A DNA stretch of 64,000 nt from Pinus tabuliformis. Taxonomy: Eukaryota; Streptophyta; Pinopsida; Pinales; Pinaceae. The first letter of the stretch is position 1. Each line of letters opens with the position of its first letter. The stretch is from positions 142,702,605 through 142,766,604 of the forward strand of contig CM062808.1 of assembly GCA_031772625.1 (NCBI GenBank), read 5' to 3'. Below the pieces are notes generated by a model that had not been told where the DNA came from, ran no database searches, and was given only the letters and a program-made list of their open reading frames with translations. The position numbers were made by a program, and so were the translations under genes. Below, in pieces: positions 32,629-44,739 of the stretch.

Positions 32629-32639
32629 TCCCATTCTTG

Positions 32640-32900
32640 GAGGTAGTTACGGTGAACTCCTCATTGCCTTGTCAGTGTCACTTGTAATGAAACATTTAGT
32701 AGAGTTACTTTGTGTTCTTTAATAGTAGTTTTATCAATCTTGTTAATAAATGAATTTATGGAATATATACCATTAAAGATAGGGAAGTCCCATACCTCAG
32801 TGCCAATCCAATTGACCCGAAAGATTGTATCACAACATCTAGTGTTTATTTCATATCCACTCTGCTTACAATCATCCCAAGAGGCCTCTAAGCCAACCTC
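32640..32900 (-). pseudogene. Capsid-like fragment after protease (G3)
   Basis: The minus strand reads a TEVWDFPIFNG block followed by SINSFINKIDKT, in the pattern of the opening of a second Gag capsid domain. A better preserved copy, VRDLPNYDGLTEVDTFLDKF, stands in the same place, after protease, in G2. No continuous frame remains. Confidence 0.4.
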
Positions 32901-33049
32901 CGAACTTTGGATACTCTGCCAGCTAATAGACCCTTTAGTTGTTGGGTTAATGTAGTTCTCCCTTCCTCATGATGTTAGTCTATATAGTTGATCCAATCAT
33001 CCTGGATCTTCTCTCTCATCTGTTGGTTCTTTGAATCTTGGTCCCTGAT

Positions 33050-33550
33050 ATGAGTATAGAGGTTGGATCATCCTAACCCCTTCTACCTCAAAATTCATCA
33101 ATTCCTTCTTCAAGTCAATTATGGCATAGTTATCAAAGGCCTAGTCTATCCTGAGCAGCGCTGGGTAGAGGTCCTTGTCCCCCATGATGTCGATTACCTT
33201 TAGATATGCATGGGTTTTCACCCTCACTAGATCCACTTCCATATCCTCCAGTCACCCAACCCAAAGGATACAATATTGATTTTCCATCCGCAATTGGATT
33301 GGTGAAAATGTCAATTGAGGTTTTCCCAGTGCTTACCATGTTTCCTTGGTAAAATGTTGACATATGAGTCTAGATCCAACATAGTGTCCTTAATCTGGAA
33401 CCCCGCAATCTGAGCATCAATCCAGAACTCTCTTTTTGTTCTCTTCTTGTTCCTTTGTACCCTCCTAGAGTGTCTTTTGTGTAGGTTAGTGGAGATGAAT
33501 CCTCCCTCAACCTCCTCTTCTGGGATGGCCACTTTCAGACTCTTCCACAA
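33050..33550 (-). pseudogene. Aspartic protease of G3, altered active site
   Basis: MLDLDSYVNILPRK in the frame 33550-33311 matches the LDLGSDANVLPK of G2; the Gly of the Asp-x-Gly motif is Asp here. A later block reading VIDIMGDKDLYPALL and DLKKELMNFE completes the fold in another frame. The tail YSYQGPRF or HIRDQDS matches the ITMRDQD of G2. Confidence 0.6.
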
Positions 33551-33899
33551 CTACCCCAACATCTTGTTTTCATTAATGATATGTAGAAATATTTTGGACC
33601 AATCTTCGATGGGTCAGAATTCTATTGACTGTGATAGGTATGGCCTCTTAGCTTTAATATATTTTTCCTGCTCCTTCTGTGGCCCTTTACCTCTTGCCAA
33701 ATTTTTGAAAACTTTTGCTACTTCCTTGTAATACTGCTTGTACTGCTCAGGGTCATGTGAGCACTTTGGGTAGGCCAGTCTTATAATCATGGGCTACTTT
33801 GTGGCTCCCCAAACAACCCCAGTTTTTTTTCCTCCTAGTGTGACTATATTGATATTTGAGAGTGGGGTTGTCTCTAATACCCTTGGCTCTGCATTAATA

Positions 33900-34004
33900 A
33901 ATTTCACTCCCCTCTATCGATTTCACTCTTCCCATCTTGGAATCAGTTCTGGACAGTTCTCTGTTGCATGCGCGTTGATCCTACACTGAGAGCACCATGG
34001 TCTT
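33900..34004 (-). pseudogene. G3 Gag second zinc knuckle, left of the G2 insertion
   Basis: Read down from 34004, the first complete codons give PWCSQCRINAHATENCPELI, a Cys-x2-Cys-x4-His-x4-Cys knuckle. Its partner knuckle is on the far side of G2, at 49699-49780. The junction is the GTCTT target site. Confidence 0.6.
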
Positions 34005-34950
34005 TGTTGGCTTATGGGGGCCTGACCTAGGTTCGGAGTTATTTAACCAAACAAATCCCTACACTATTGGCCCTTTGAGCATCAGCGTGTGGAGTGTGGA
34101 CTGAAGTCTCACCCGAACCAGTATGGGGGGATGTTGGAACCAAGTTTCTGCACCCTTGATATGTCTGTGATGTCGATTTAGTCCAACAAGATTTGCCTTC
34201 ACACAGGTTGCTTCACGTGTTGTTTAGCCTTCAATACCTTCGCGATCTGTTATAATCATCTTTCATGCAGCCCTAACCAGGGGATGAGATGCTTTTGCGC
34301 TACTATGGCAGCGAACTGTGTTATTTCCCTAAACTACACCACGTATCTTAATTATCTTTTTTATAGACCTTACTTATCTTCACGTAAGAAGTTATTCTAA
34401 CTTGCGTTCACTTAATCAACCCAGTTATACACATTCACGCATCATATAAGCATTTAAAGTGTAATTTATATCCAATGTAACAGATGCATAAAACAGGTGA
34501 TACATACGCAGAAATGATAAGAAACTTCTCTTTATTAATACTTCCAATTGTTACAGACTCGACACACCCTGCGCACTCAGCTGTAGGGGTCGCGCATTCA
34601 CAGTGGACTACTAGGCCTCTATGCACTCAGCTGTAGAGCCTTCTCCTACTCTATGACCAAAAACTATACTTTACACTCCAGATATGACTCAACTCTTCAT
34701 CCTTATTGTGATTTATTAACTACTTAGAGCCTCGCTCTATTTATACAATCCCATGGTCTACAGACCATGGGTAGATCTCTACGGCCAACATTACAATAGA
34801 AAAATTAAGGGCGAACAACCCTATGACTCTTTAACCAACTACACACTCTGTGCCCAAAAAATGTGAAGTCTTTACATCAAAATTACAATCTTTGACCAAA
34901 ATTTGGTCTCTAAGCCCGAAAACTTCCCTTAGGGGATCCCGCGCCCAACA
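34005..34950 (-). repeat. G2 3' LTR
   Basis: 946 bp. It contains CCCATGGTCT/AGACCATGGG (34750-34771), a palindrome with a two-base unpaired centre, next to TATTTATAC. Followed by the internal AGCCCCCAAC polypurine complement. Confidence 0.85.
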
Positions 34951-36052
34951 AGCCCCCAACATGAACATCGTGACTCACCCTTAAGTCACTTTGTCAATGC
35001 AAAGATATTTGTGTGAATACCTCCCAACTCTCACTGGATTGCTGGAAGTTCGGCAGTGCATTGAGCAGCTACTTGCTGTACTTCCTCGACGCACTGTTCA
35101 GTGACCGTTGTGGCTGAACTGCTACCCTGGATCCTTTCCTGCATTGTTTGTAGCTACATGAGATTTTCTTCAATGGATGTTGTAATGGTATACGCCTCAT
35201 CGATCCATGGATGTATGTGCGCCTTCAAAACTGCTTCCTTATGCCGAGCAACATCCACCTACTCCTTGAGTGCTTTAGCCTGTTGCATCCTGGTGAGCCT
35301 CTGTGTGAGGGAAACCATCTATGCAGTCCTTTTTACTTCGTCGTATCTCTATTGTAGCTCGTGCACCTCTATCTCTAGGCGTTGTATGTTTTGGTCCTCC
35401 TAAAGGGTGGTGAGGACCTCAAATGATTGCTCAAATAACTTTGTGCAATCTGTCACTGTATTGTTGACCGCCAACATTACTGTGGTGATCGCGATGGCGC
35501 ACTATTCGTTAACCTCTGGCAAAGTTGAAGGTTGCGCCCTCAAATTTAGTTTTTCTATCTAAAGGTTTAGCTCCAGCTGAACCCTGGCCATTTCTTCCTT
35601 TGCCTCGCGCACCCCTACTGCTAATTTTCGAACGCGCACCTCCACTGGTTCTTTTGCTTGGATGGCAAACTCTAAGACCATCTGGTAGGCTTCCTCCACC
35701 ACCTACACTAGTGTCGTGCTACAGGCTCAACTATTCCATGTTGATTCACTTCTTGCTCGTTACATGGAGCACGCGACCCTCCCTGGCTCGTAGTTCTATA
35801 GTGACTCCATCCTACAAAATATAGTGTCTCCCGAGGGAGCGCAACCACATTTAATCTAATTCCCTTCAACCCACTGAACATAGGCCTATTGGCCTCATTT
35901 TCTGTAATGAGTGCTCCATCTAGTAGCACTATGGTGTTGGTCATCCAGGCACGTAGCGTTTCCTCTGTCGCGGACGTCCCTACTACGTGGCTGGTTGACA
36001 CTGTACCAGCCTGCGGAGTGCGCACTTGGAGCTCCTGTATCTGAGCCCATAG
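34951..36052 (-). pseudogene. G2 third ORF, C-terminal part (left of R)
   Basis: Minus-strand coding continues from the far side of R. The frame 36106-35708 has VEIQVELACGHQYPLGSLWA and a later WMTNTIVLLDGALI. The last part, near 35170-35270, reads HKEAVLKAHIHPWIDEAYTI, matched in G3 at 32140-32250. Long Glu/Gln/Leu stretches suggest coiled coil. Several stops. Confidence 0.55.
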
Positions 36053-36639
36053 TGATCCAAGTGGATATTGGTGGCCACACGCTAATTCTACTTGGATCTC
36101 GACCAATGCTTCTTTCAGTTTTTCAATTTCCTTAATTATAGCACAGTTTACTATTTTTAGTAGTTTTTCGGGTCCTAAACTTCCGGAGCCATTTTGAGGC
36201 CAGAAATTTTCTGTCTAAAATAGTCTTTTCCATCGTATTCCTCAGAGATATCTTTCCAATGGGCTATTATGCACTTCAAATGGAGATAATATGACCAATT
36301 CGTGACCCCGGGAAGTTGGCTGTCCAACTCACCCGAACGGGGCCCACTAACTCTTGGTGTTACATCTCCTCGGGTTAGGGTTTTGGTTGTTTAGGGTTTT
36401 CTCTTATTGTTCAATAATAAAAAGGACCTTGAGCCTCATTGTAAGATAGTTCAGAGGCATGTAGCCGCCACATCTATTCTCAGAGATAAGCTACCATCGC
36501 CCTAGCTGAATTATTTCCATTTCTGTTTGTAAGCATATTTCAGTATTTTACAGTAATGAAATGAAGTGTTATTTCTGCTACATATCTGTCTTTATGGTTA
36601 TCTCTATATTGTATTATGTTCGTGTTTAAATCTAGATCA
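36053..36639 (+). repeat. R 5' LTR
   Basis: 587 bp. Two copies of TTAGGGTTT (telo-box complement) lie at 36375-36383 and 36391-36399, just before TTCAATAATAAAAAGG, which holds an AATAAA signal. The end TCTAGATCA is followed by G and the primer site. Confidence 0.88.
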
Positions 36640-36640
36640 G

Positions 36641-36654
36641 TGGTATCAGAGCGG
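36641..36654 (+). promoter_or_regulatory. R primer binding site
   Basis: TGGTATCAGAGCGG is the standard initiator-Met complement of plant Gypsy and Copia elements, one base after the LTR. Confidence 0.88.
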
Positions 36655-36771
36655 TCTGCTTTTCTTCTCTGTTTTTCTTTGCATGTCCCCAACGCGTCGG
36701 GATATAAGGAGTTAGGGCTTGAACTGGTTGAACCTTTGCAAGACCAACCTCGCAAATCCCGACGGCCTCCC

Positions 36772-37880
36772 ATGGCAGATGAAAAGAAAGATGAGGGGGC
36801 AGGAGATCCTATCAAAATCTTTCTCAAAGAAGCCCTCGAGTGACAAAGGAACATGATGATGGACAACTTTGCCCAAATCCTTCAGTGGCTACCCAGGGGC
36901 GACACATCGGCTTCCAACAGCAACTCTAGAAACACCACACCATTTAAGGTACAAGTTAATTTTGAAATCCCCATATTCGAGGGTCAGATAGACGCAGATG
37001 CCGTCGATAAATGGTTAAATGTGCTAGAGGGTTATTTTTCGTTTCATGATTTTTCCAATCTGGAAAAGATTATTTTTGCTCTTCTCAAAGCAGCCCCCAT
37101 GTCAAGGATTAGTGGGAAACCTACTGCGAGCAGAAGGATGAAAGTACAGGCTCACTATTTTCAGCTGCACCGACTTGGGATTCATTCTGGGATGCCATCA
37201 AGGAGCAGTACTACCCTGTCAGAAGCTACGAGGATCAATACATAAAGTGGACCACGCTGTGGCGAGGAAGGGACCAAGACGTACCGGAGTTTACCAATAT
37301 TTTCCATACCCTTCACACAAAGTTGGGTATCAAGGATATAGAGCAGCATTGGATACTCAAATACTGTGGCTGCCTGCACAAGTACATTCAAGAAGAAATA
37401 GAATTCCTGAACATCTCCTCGCTCAGGATGGCATATCGATATGCCATCAAGGTCGAGCAAAAGTTTAAACAGAAGAAGTGAGACTTTGGGTCTATGAATT
37501 TGAAAGAAGGGAAAGGTGCCCCCAAATCGTAGAACAAAGGACAAAGCCAAGGTGGGTGGCCCAAGACAACCCGCCAAAGCTGCAAGCAAAGAATAGTGCC
37601 ACAAAACCGAAAAAGGACATAGGAAAGTGGTGTGAGTTCCATAAGAGCTCCACTCACAACACAAGTGAGTGTCAGGCCAAGCAGTCACTGGTGGCTGAGC
37701 TAAAGGTTTCAGAATCAGATGCATGTTCTGACTTTGAGTCAAAACCCGATAAGGGGAATGAAAAAGGGAATCAGATTATCGATGCGGAGCCCAATGCCAC
37801 CGTTGCCACCATGAATATCCAGAAGGAGGAACCTGAAGATCCGGAGGAGGGGGAGCATCTCTTCCACTCCCAAATGTGGG
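36772..37880 (+). pseudogene. R Gag, degenerate
   Basis: ATG at 36772 (MADEKKDEGAG). A TGA at 36841 stands where CGA would be expected, and the frame continues through MMMDNFAQILQWL. The capsid-type domain reads VNFEIPIFEGQIDADAVDKW, then LNVLEGYFSFHDFSN. A frameshift near 37100 moves to the frame of WDAIKEQYYPVRSYEDQY and later KLGIKDIEQHWILKY, the typical end of the capsid domain. The 37478-37900 frame is the linker to protease, with a CxxH fragment (WCEFHKSSTHNTSEC) that is a zinc-knuckle-like remnant. Inactive. Confidence 0.8.
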
Positions 37881-38360
37881 TAAATGGATCCCCGCTATAG
37901 TTCATCGTCGACAGTGGGAGCCAAAAGAACCTCATTTCGGTAAAGGTCATGAAACAGCTGGGCTTACTGACCACAGCACATCCACAACCATACACCATCG
38001 GGTGGCTGCACCAAGGATGGGATCTTCGCATGAGCCAAAAGTGTCGCCTTCCATACAACATCAAGCCCTTCATGGATGAGGTATTATGTGACATTGCTCC
38101 CCTTGAAGTTTGTGATGTGTTATTAGGACAACCATACTTGTGGAAGCAACATGCTGCGTATGAGTCAAGGCCCCATGCTGTTATTGTTACTTTAGGAAAT
38201 AAGCTGTACAGGATACCAGAGGTAGCACCGCCTACCGCCATCTCTTTGGTTACTGCAAAACAATGTAGTAAGCTCATTTCTAAAACTTGGAAATTTGTTT
38301 TCCTGATCATACGCCCTCAAGAAAAGAAGAAGACGGTGGCCACGACCTCCAGATAGGGCC
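37880..38360 (+). pseudogene. R aspartic protease
   Basis: After a TAG at 37898, FIVDSGSQKNLIS has the intact Asp-Ser-Gly-Ser active site, with Asp at 37910-37912. It is followed by VLLGQPYLWKQHA, the Leu-Leu-Gly flap-to-helix motif. It is the only protease in this window where the Asp-Ser/Thr-Gly triad is fully conserved. Gag and protease are separated by stops, so no polyprotein can form. Confidence 0.8.
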
Positions 38361-38429
38361 CCTCCGCACGACAACTACAGATGGACAAGGTCATGGAGGA
38401 GTATGAGGACATCTTCACCTCCCCTGTAG

Positions 38430-39247
38430 GGGTTCCTCTACATTGTTAGGTCAAGCACTCCATTGATCTGACCCCAGGTTCGCCGCTACCCAATGGACCA
38501 ATCTATCGGTGCTTTGTTATGGAGAATGATGAAATCAAGAGGCAGATTTAGGAGCTGCTGCAAAAAGGTCACATCCGTCCGATTTCATCGCCCTGTGGGA
38601 GCCCGATCATGCTGGTACAGAAAAAGGATGGGACTTGGAGACTCTATATTGACTATCGGGCACTGAAAAAGATCACTGTTTGTAATAGGTACCCAATCCC
38701 ATGGATTGATGACCTCCTGGACCAACCTAAAGGGGCAAAATATTTCAGCAAGATTGATTTGAAGTCAGGATATCACTAGGTACCAATCGAACCCTCCGAT
38801 GTGTGGAAGACTGCCTTCAAAGCCAAGGAGGGCCTTTTCGAATGGTTGGTTATGGCTTTCGGATTGACGAATGCTTCTGCAACCTTCATGAGGCTAATGG
38901 ATGACATCTTGCGGCTATTCACCAACTCATTTGTAGTGGTATACTTGGATGACATCTTGATCTTTAGCAAGAGTTGGGAAGATCACCTCCACCACATCCG
39001 ACAGGTTCTCCAAACACTGCGGCAACACAAGTTATGTGCCAATTTGGAGAAATGCACTTTTGGCACGGCCCAGATTCAGTATCTAGGATACATTATTGAT
39101 GAACAGGGGGTGCATGTGGATCCAGCCAAGATCCAAGTCATTCGGGATTGGCCATCTCCAACCACACTGACAGAGCTTTGCAGCTTTCTAGGCCTTGCCA
39201 ACTTCTACCGCAGGTTCGTGTTGGGATTTTCTCATATCACATGACCT
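38430..39247 (+). pseudogene. R reverse transcriptase
   Basis: Residues in order: [12 protein letters not shown] (first motif), [11 protein letters not shown] with the catalytic Asp, [18 protein letters not shown], and YLDDILIFS at 38942-38953 with the two catalytic Asp. [17 protein letters not shown] follows. Stops at 38548 and 38777 (CAA or CAG to TAG type) and a TGA at 39242 break the frame. Sequence conservation is good elsewhere. This is the best preserved polymerase of the window. Confidence 0.88.
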
Positions 39248-39735
39248 TTGAGTCAAGTCGCCAAGGGAGGAGTGAAAGAAAAATTATTTTGGTCTGAATA
39301 TCAACAAAAGGCATTCATAGAGTTGAAAGATTGCCTCTGCACAGCACCAATTCTTGCATTACCAGACTTGCAACAACCATTTGAGGTCGAAACAGATGCC
39401 CCTGACTATGTTATTGGGGCAGTCCTTACTCAACACGGGCATCCAGTGGCATATCACAGTGAGACACTTTCAAACACAGTCCTGAAGTATCCCACTTATG
39501 ACAAAGAGATGTATTCCATTGTGCAGGCCTGCCGACAATGGAAGCATTACATTTTGGGGAAGGAAAAAGTCATCCACATAGACCACCCACCCCTGCAGTT
39601 CATACAAACCTAAGGGAAATTGCAGAATGATCGCCATCAGAAGTGGTCCTCATACCTGCAATAGTTCCATTTGAATATCTAGTATAAGAAGGGCAACACC
39701 AATAATGTTGCAGATTGCCTCAGTCGACCACTAAT
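39248..39735 (+). pseudogene. R RNase H
   Basis: Frame 39248-39613 has the connection block APILALPDLQQPFEVETDA with the first catalytic Asp of RNase H. Then YDKEMYSIVQACRQWKHYI holds the Glu. A stop at 39611 precedes NTNNVADCLSRP, the end of the domain with its Asp. This removes the RNA strand during reverse transcription. Confidence 0.82.
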
Positions 39736-39739
39736 CATG

Positions 39740-41251
39740 GTGTTAACCACCATGCTCAACTCTTGTGGGCACGAGACTTCTGATTGGCCACTGCTCTACA
39801 AAAGCGACCAGGAATTCGGCCACACATACCAGACACTCTTGGAGGGTCAGCATGTTCTAGATTTTCACCTCCAGGATGACATGTTATGCCACCTGGGTCA
39901 CCTTTGTGTTCCTTCAAGTGAGCGTGCCAAGATGATTTGGGAAGCACACTACAGTCGGGCAGCTGGGCATTTCAGGGTCAAAAAAACGGTGGCAGTACTG
40001 CAGAAATATTTCTATTGGCCGAATCTTCAACAGGATGTCGGGAAGTACATCAAATCATGCACTTCTTGCACCATTGCCAAACCAACCATCAAGAAGCAAG
40101 GCCTCTATACCCCGCTACCTACGCCTAGTCGACCTTGGGAATCCATCTCCATGGATTACATGTCAGGCCTTCCTTCCACTAAGCATGGAAATGACTATGT
40201 TTTTGTGGTCATCGACAGGTTCTCGAAGATGGCCATTATGGTGGCCTGCAAGAAGAATATCACAGCAGAAGCCCTTGTTAAACTCTTCTTTGAACAAGTG
40301 TGGGTACACTTTGGGATCCCACAGTCTATCATTTTAGATCGGGACAGTAGGTTCCTCAGTACATTTTGGTCTAGTCTTTAGTCGATGCTAGACACCAAAC
40401 TCACTAAGTCCACAACCTTCCATCCTCAAAATGATGGCCAAACAGAGGTCGTCAATAGGATGATCGTACACATTCTGCGCATGTACAACTCAAAGCATCC
40501 GCACACATGGGACGAGAGCCTCCCCTATGTTCAACACAGCTACAACCGGGCTCTCCACAACTCGACTGGCCACAGCCCTTTTCAGGTGGGCTTGGGATTC
40601 TAGCCACTATGTCCCATCGACGTGGCCATGTCATTTGTAGCTACTCACACAAATTCTGCTCATATCCAGTACGAAACAGATAAGGAAAACAGCTTCATTG
40701 AGCACATCCAACATATTCGCCAGCAATTCCATGACATTCTGGAGAAATCAAATGCCAGGTACAAGCAGTGACATGATCAACATCGGGTGCCACAGAAGTT
40801 TCAGGTGGGTGACAAAGTCTGGTTGCATTTTCAAAAGGAATGCCTTACTGGAGCCTATCGAAAACTCAGACCACTCTAATATGGTCCTTACACCATTACG
40901 AAGGCTGTGGGAGACAATGAATTTGAGCTCACCATTCCCCCATTCCTTGGCCTGCACCCAGTGTTCAATGTGGATCGCCTTCGGCCATACTTTCCACCAT
41001 TACTAGACACATCCGACATTGCAGAACAACTCACACCCACAGAGTTAAATCCAGATTGCATGGAACAAGCTACAACTGATCAGATCATGGACACACAGAT
41101 CAAGCACACTCGTCAGCAGAATATCCAACTGTATCAAGTTGTCAAAGCAGGCCAACTCCTTCACCAGGGACCAAGTTCAGCAGAAGTTCCCTCATCTCAT
41201 GGAGCAACTCAATGCAATGGGGACCATTGCTTCCTAAGGGAGAAGGAATGA
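39740..41251 (+). pseudogene. R integrase with chromodomain-like tail
   Basis: HHCC zinc domain: WEAHYSRAAGH then SCTSCTIAK. Core: SMDYMSGLP (Asp 1), LDRDSRFLSTFW (Asp 2) and QTEVVNRMI (Glu). All three catalytic residues are present. Stops fall at 40379, 40600 and 40769. The C-terminal part has VGDKVWLHFQK, YGPYTITKAVGD (GPY module) and HPVFNVDRLRPYF. A tail with TDQIMDTQIKHTRQQ.NIQL resembles a worn chromodomain start. Such tails guide insertion to heterochromatin; in R that is inference. Confidence 0.85.
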
Positions 41252-41835
41252 TCCAGGTGGATATTGGTGGCCACCCGCTAATTCCACTTGGATCCCCACT
41301 AGTGCTTCTTTCAGTTTTTCGGTTTCCTTAATTATAACACAGTTTACTATTTTTAGTAGTTTTTCGGGTCCTAAACTTTCGGAGCCGTTTTGAGGCCAGT
41401 GATTTTCTATCTAAAATATTCTTTTCTATCGTAGTACTCATAGAGATCTTTCCAATGGGCTATCATGCACGTCAAACGGAGATAATATGACCAATTCGCG
41501 ACCCCGGGAAGTTGGCTGTCCAACTCACCCCAACGGGGCCCACTAACTCTTGGTGTTACATCTCCTCGGGTTAGGGTTTTGGTTGTTTAGGGTTTTCTCT
41601 TATTGTTCAATAATAAAAAGGCTCTTGAGCCTCATTGTAAGACAGTTCAGAGGCATGTAGCCGCCACATCTCTTCTCAGAGATAAGCTACCATCGCCTTA
41701 GCTGGTTTATTTCCATTTCTGTTTGTAAGCATATTTCAATATTTTAGAGTAATGAAATGAAGTGTTATTTCCACTGCATATCTGTCTTTATGGTTATCTC
41801 TGTATTGTATTGCGTTCCTGTTTAAATCCGAATCA
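41249..41835 (+). repeat. R 3' LTR
   Basis: 587 bp, paired with 36053-36639, with the same two TTAGGGTTT motifs at 41571 and 41587. It is preceded by the polypurine tract AAGGGAGAAGGAA. Confidence 0.88.
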
Positions 41836-44560
41836 CGGAGAGCCCACAACACCAACTGGTGTTCCTCCTCAAACTACTGGAGGGCCTCTGCAGTGACATC
41901 CCTCACTGTATCACCAATATCATGGAGATCCCCCTAAGTGATGGTGATCAAGTCAAACGAAGACTTTGAAGCCTTTGAATTCTTTCGTGGCCCTACCTAC
42001 TCTCTTGGGCGTGGACGTTTCAGTTGGGTGGATGTTGTCTGTGGGTGCACGCCACCTTGTTCTGTCTCAGTCTCTGGCTCAGGCAAAGGTGACCTTTGTC
42101 CTTCACGCTCTTATTCTACTGCCTTCTGTTGCTCTTCTGCCAATTTCATAGCGTCACACGTCACCTGGGCCTTAGCCACTGCTTCTTCCTTCCTATGTTT
42201 TTCTGCCAACTGCGCCATCTATAGTTTTGTCTCTTCCTTTTTCCGTTGCGTGGCAGACCTCTCTGCTTCCACTGTAGAGCCAACTCGAGTGCGCCACTCT
42301 GGCAACCATGACTTAAGGACCGTGAAGATAACATCATTGGTCACCAAATAGGGTAACTCATTCCACGTCTTTGCGGGGTCCTTCCATGCCCTGATGTAGA
42401 CATGGTTGAAATCTGCCTTGAACTCCATGAAGCTCTGCAGACTTTTGTAGACCATGGGTGACAACAGCGGCTTGTGATTAATCCCCATTATGATGTTCAT
42501 CTCCATGAACACCTTGAATATTTTACTATCCTTTATCCTTTTTTCATCCCTAGTTGCCCACAATGAAGCATACTTCGCTGCCTCTGGAAGATCTTACGTG
42601 ATCGTCGAGAACTGGCTATCTTTGGGCAATTCCCATGCCACTAGTACTATTGAAAACAGAATCCACACATAGTGAAAAGTTTATCCCTGCTTTTGTGCCT
42701 CACGGCAATTTCAAGGAACTCTCCACACAAATAGTTTGCCCAGTTGAACTAGACCCCTTCTGTGCACTGAGTTGCTAGTGCAACCACTGGCGCGGGCACC
42801 TCATCTACACAACACTTCTGCATAACCTTTCCTTCCAATATGTGCATCGTGACTATTACAGCAGGGTTGTTTAGTTAGAAAATTATATATTACAGATCAA
42901 TGGAACACATAAAATATTACAGAAATATGAGCACAGAAAATGAATAAAGTAAGAGAGACATAGATATATGTGGTTCACCCAGTTTGGGCTACAACCACGG
43001 AGAAACAACCAGTCCTTGTTTTTATATTATCCAGCAAGCTGAAGAGATACAACCTACAACAGATCCGCTGTAACTCCCTCTTCGCTCTCAATCTCCTCTC
43101 TCTTCCTCACTTAGAATACAGATCTGCATAAACACAATACAATTCCCTCATATATAGCGAGGGGTTTCCTTCTAGGGAAAAAAAACCCTAAATTAGACAT
43201 AACTTCTACCGTCAGATCTCCGCCTAATTAACGTCCCAGATTGACTACGAAATTACAACATTTTACAAGGAAATTTTACATCTAATTTTTAGCTTCAGGG
43301 GCGCTACCCCAGAACCCCACTCAGGGTGATCGCTGGCCCCTGGACCCCCCACATCCCCCCGCATGGAGGGGTGTATAATATTCTTGGGGTATACATCCGG
43401 CTGAAACCTTCTGAATACAGAATATAATCAGGCTCCACTCCCAACATGTTGATGTTGGAAATGGCGTACCTTCTCTTCTTCTTCTCCAATTTAAATTTCT
43501 TCTTCATGGCATCTGCGATGGCCAAATCATCACTTTCCATTCTGAGATGTTTACTAGGTCCTCCCCTTTGCAAGGGAGACAGGTAATTCTGTGAATCAAA
43601 TGGTTTGTGATGGGGATGGGATCCTCTAGCCACAAGCACCTATCATGCACCAAGTAGAGTAGTTGCTTGATGACAAAAATAGTCACTGGGGCACGATGGA
43701 AATGCGTAACCTAGAGCAGGTTTAGCAATCCTGCCTTCTCAACACCTCTCAGCCATTTGCGTGGCTCCAACTCTATGATTCTGGCTGACGCATCTTTCAT
43801 CTGGCGCATGAGCTGCGTGGTTGCGAGATGTGGGAACTTCTTTTGTTCCGCGAGATCCCAATCCTCAAACTTCAGCATGGGCACCCATCCCAAGTGCGCT
43901 CCTTCAAAAATAATGTCTTCACGGAGCAGTGGAGTCTACAAAGAGCTCTTGCTCTCATCTATATCTTTGGGTTTCAACCTCCATTTATACATCCTCCTCC
44001 TTTACCAGGATTTCTTCAAATTCCTCCTCCTCATTGGCCTCCAAATTGATAGCCTTCCACTTTTCTTCCCTGGTAAGCTTAGCCATTAACGGATTCCTAA
44101 GTGATACATGCACCAGTACCATGGCCTGCTTGTCTTTCTTGTGCCTCGGTGTGCATGGCGATTTAGGGATTTCTACGACTATCCCAACACTTTCTGGGGC
44201 TTCTACTTCAGTAATCGCCTGCATGGCTTCCTCAGCGGTCGTTGCTCTAGTATCCATGGCTTCTTCAGGTGTTTCTAGAGTGTGATTCCACAATTTTCTC
44301 AGGGTCTTTGGTAACTGCTCAAGCAACGAATCCTCTTTCAAAATATCGAACAAATCTTGGTTCATGAATATATGGGTATGCAACCGCTCAATTCTCAAAT
44401 TGCCAAATGTTATTTCCTGGACATGCATTTGTAATTTATAGCACCTTTTGAATTTTAATTCAACCGTTCCGCCCACATTGGTCCATTAATGCTCAATTGG
44501 CAGTAGATTTTTAAGAATCTAGTCCATAAATTTCACCTTAAATGCCTGTCGCCCACTCCA
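41836..44560 (-). pseudogene. G2 third ORF, N-terminal and central parts
   Basis: Read downward from the end of integrase: 44476-43985 (acidic, with EEKWKAINLEANEEEEFEE); 43893-43711 (WDLAEQKKFPHLATTQLM); 43686-43504 with LLYLVHDRCLWLEDPIPITN; 43639-43400 with KKKFKLEKKKRRYAISNINM. After the solo LTR come 42867-42600 and 42563-42219 (FNHVYIRAWKDPAKTWNELP, then YLVTNDVIFTVLKSWLPEW). Each has a match in order in E3. It continues to 34951 beyond R. The whole protein would exceed 900 residues. No known catalytic motif. Confidence 0.6.
42868..43395 (-). mobile_element. Probable solo LTR in the G2 third ORF
   Basis: A 528 bp block that interrupts the third ORF, bounded by TGTTTAGTTAG and GGGGTATACA. 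On the minus strand it reads TGTATACC...CTAAACA, with LTR-type TG/CA ends, and contains TATATGAGGG (reverse TATA-like) near 43150 and CCCTAAATTAG. I could not recognise a target duplication (AGGGT and TCCGG flanks), so the borders may be a few bases off. Confidence 0.5.
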
Positions 44561-44739
44561 TTTGGTCTCAAACCAAGCATCACATCATGAATAGTGACTG
44601 TAACAGTCACTTTCCAGCCGACCTGTGTGGTAGCACAGCTACCCTCACATGGTCATGGACCCTGTGACACTTCGCTACTACGCATAATCTTAACATCGCA
44701 CAGTCCCCAGGAAAAGTAGTTTATAGTCCCACGCCTCCT

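Larger units (their letters stand above)
36053..41835 (+). mobile_element. R: complete chromovirus-like Gypsy element
   Basis: LTRs at 36053-36639 and 41249-41835, both 587 bp, begin TGATCCA and end with a GATCA or AATCA. The primer site TGGTATCAGAGCGG (36641) is initiator-Met type; the polypurine AAGGGAGAAGGAA ends at 41248. Gag, protease, RT, RNase H and integrase are in order in one direction. Flanks are CATAG and CGGAG, so the target duplication, if any, has two changes. The LTRs differ at several percent. It lies within the third ORF of G2 in the opposite direction. Confidence 0.88.

Noticed and set aside
36371..36400. Interstitial telomeric repeat
   Set aside because: Only two isolated TTAGGG-containing motifs, not a tandem TTTAGGG array.
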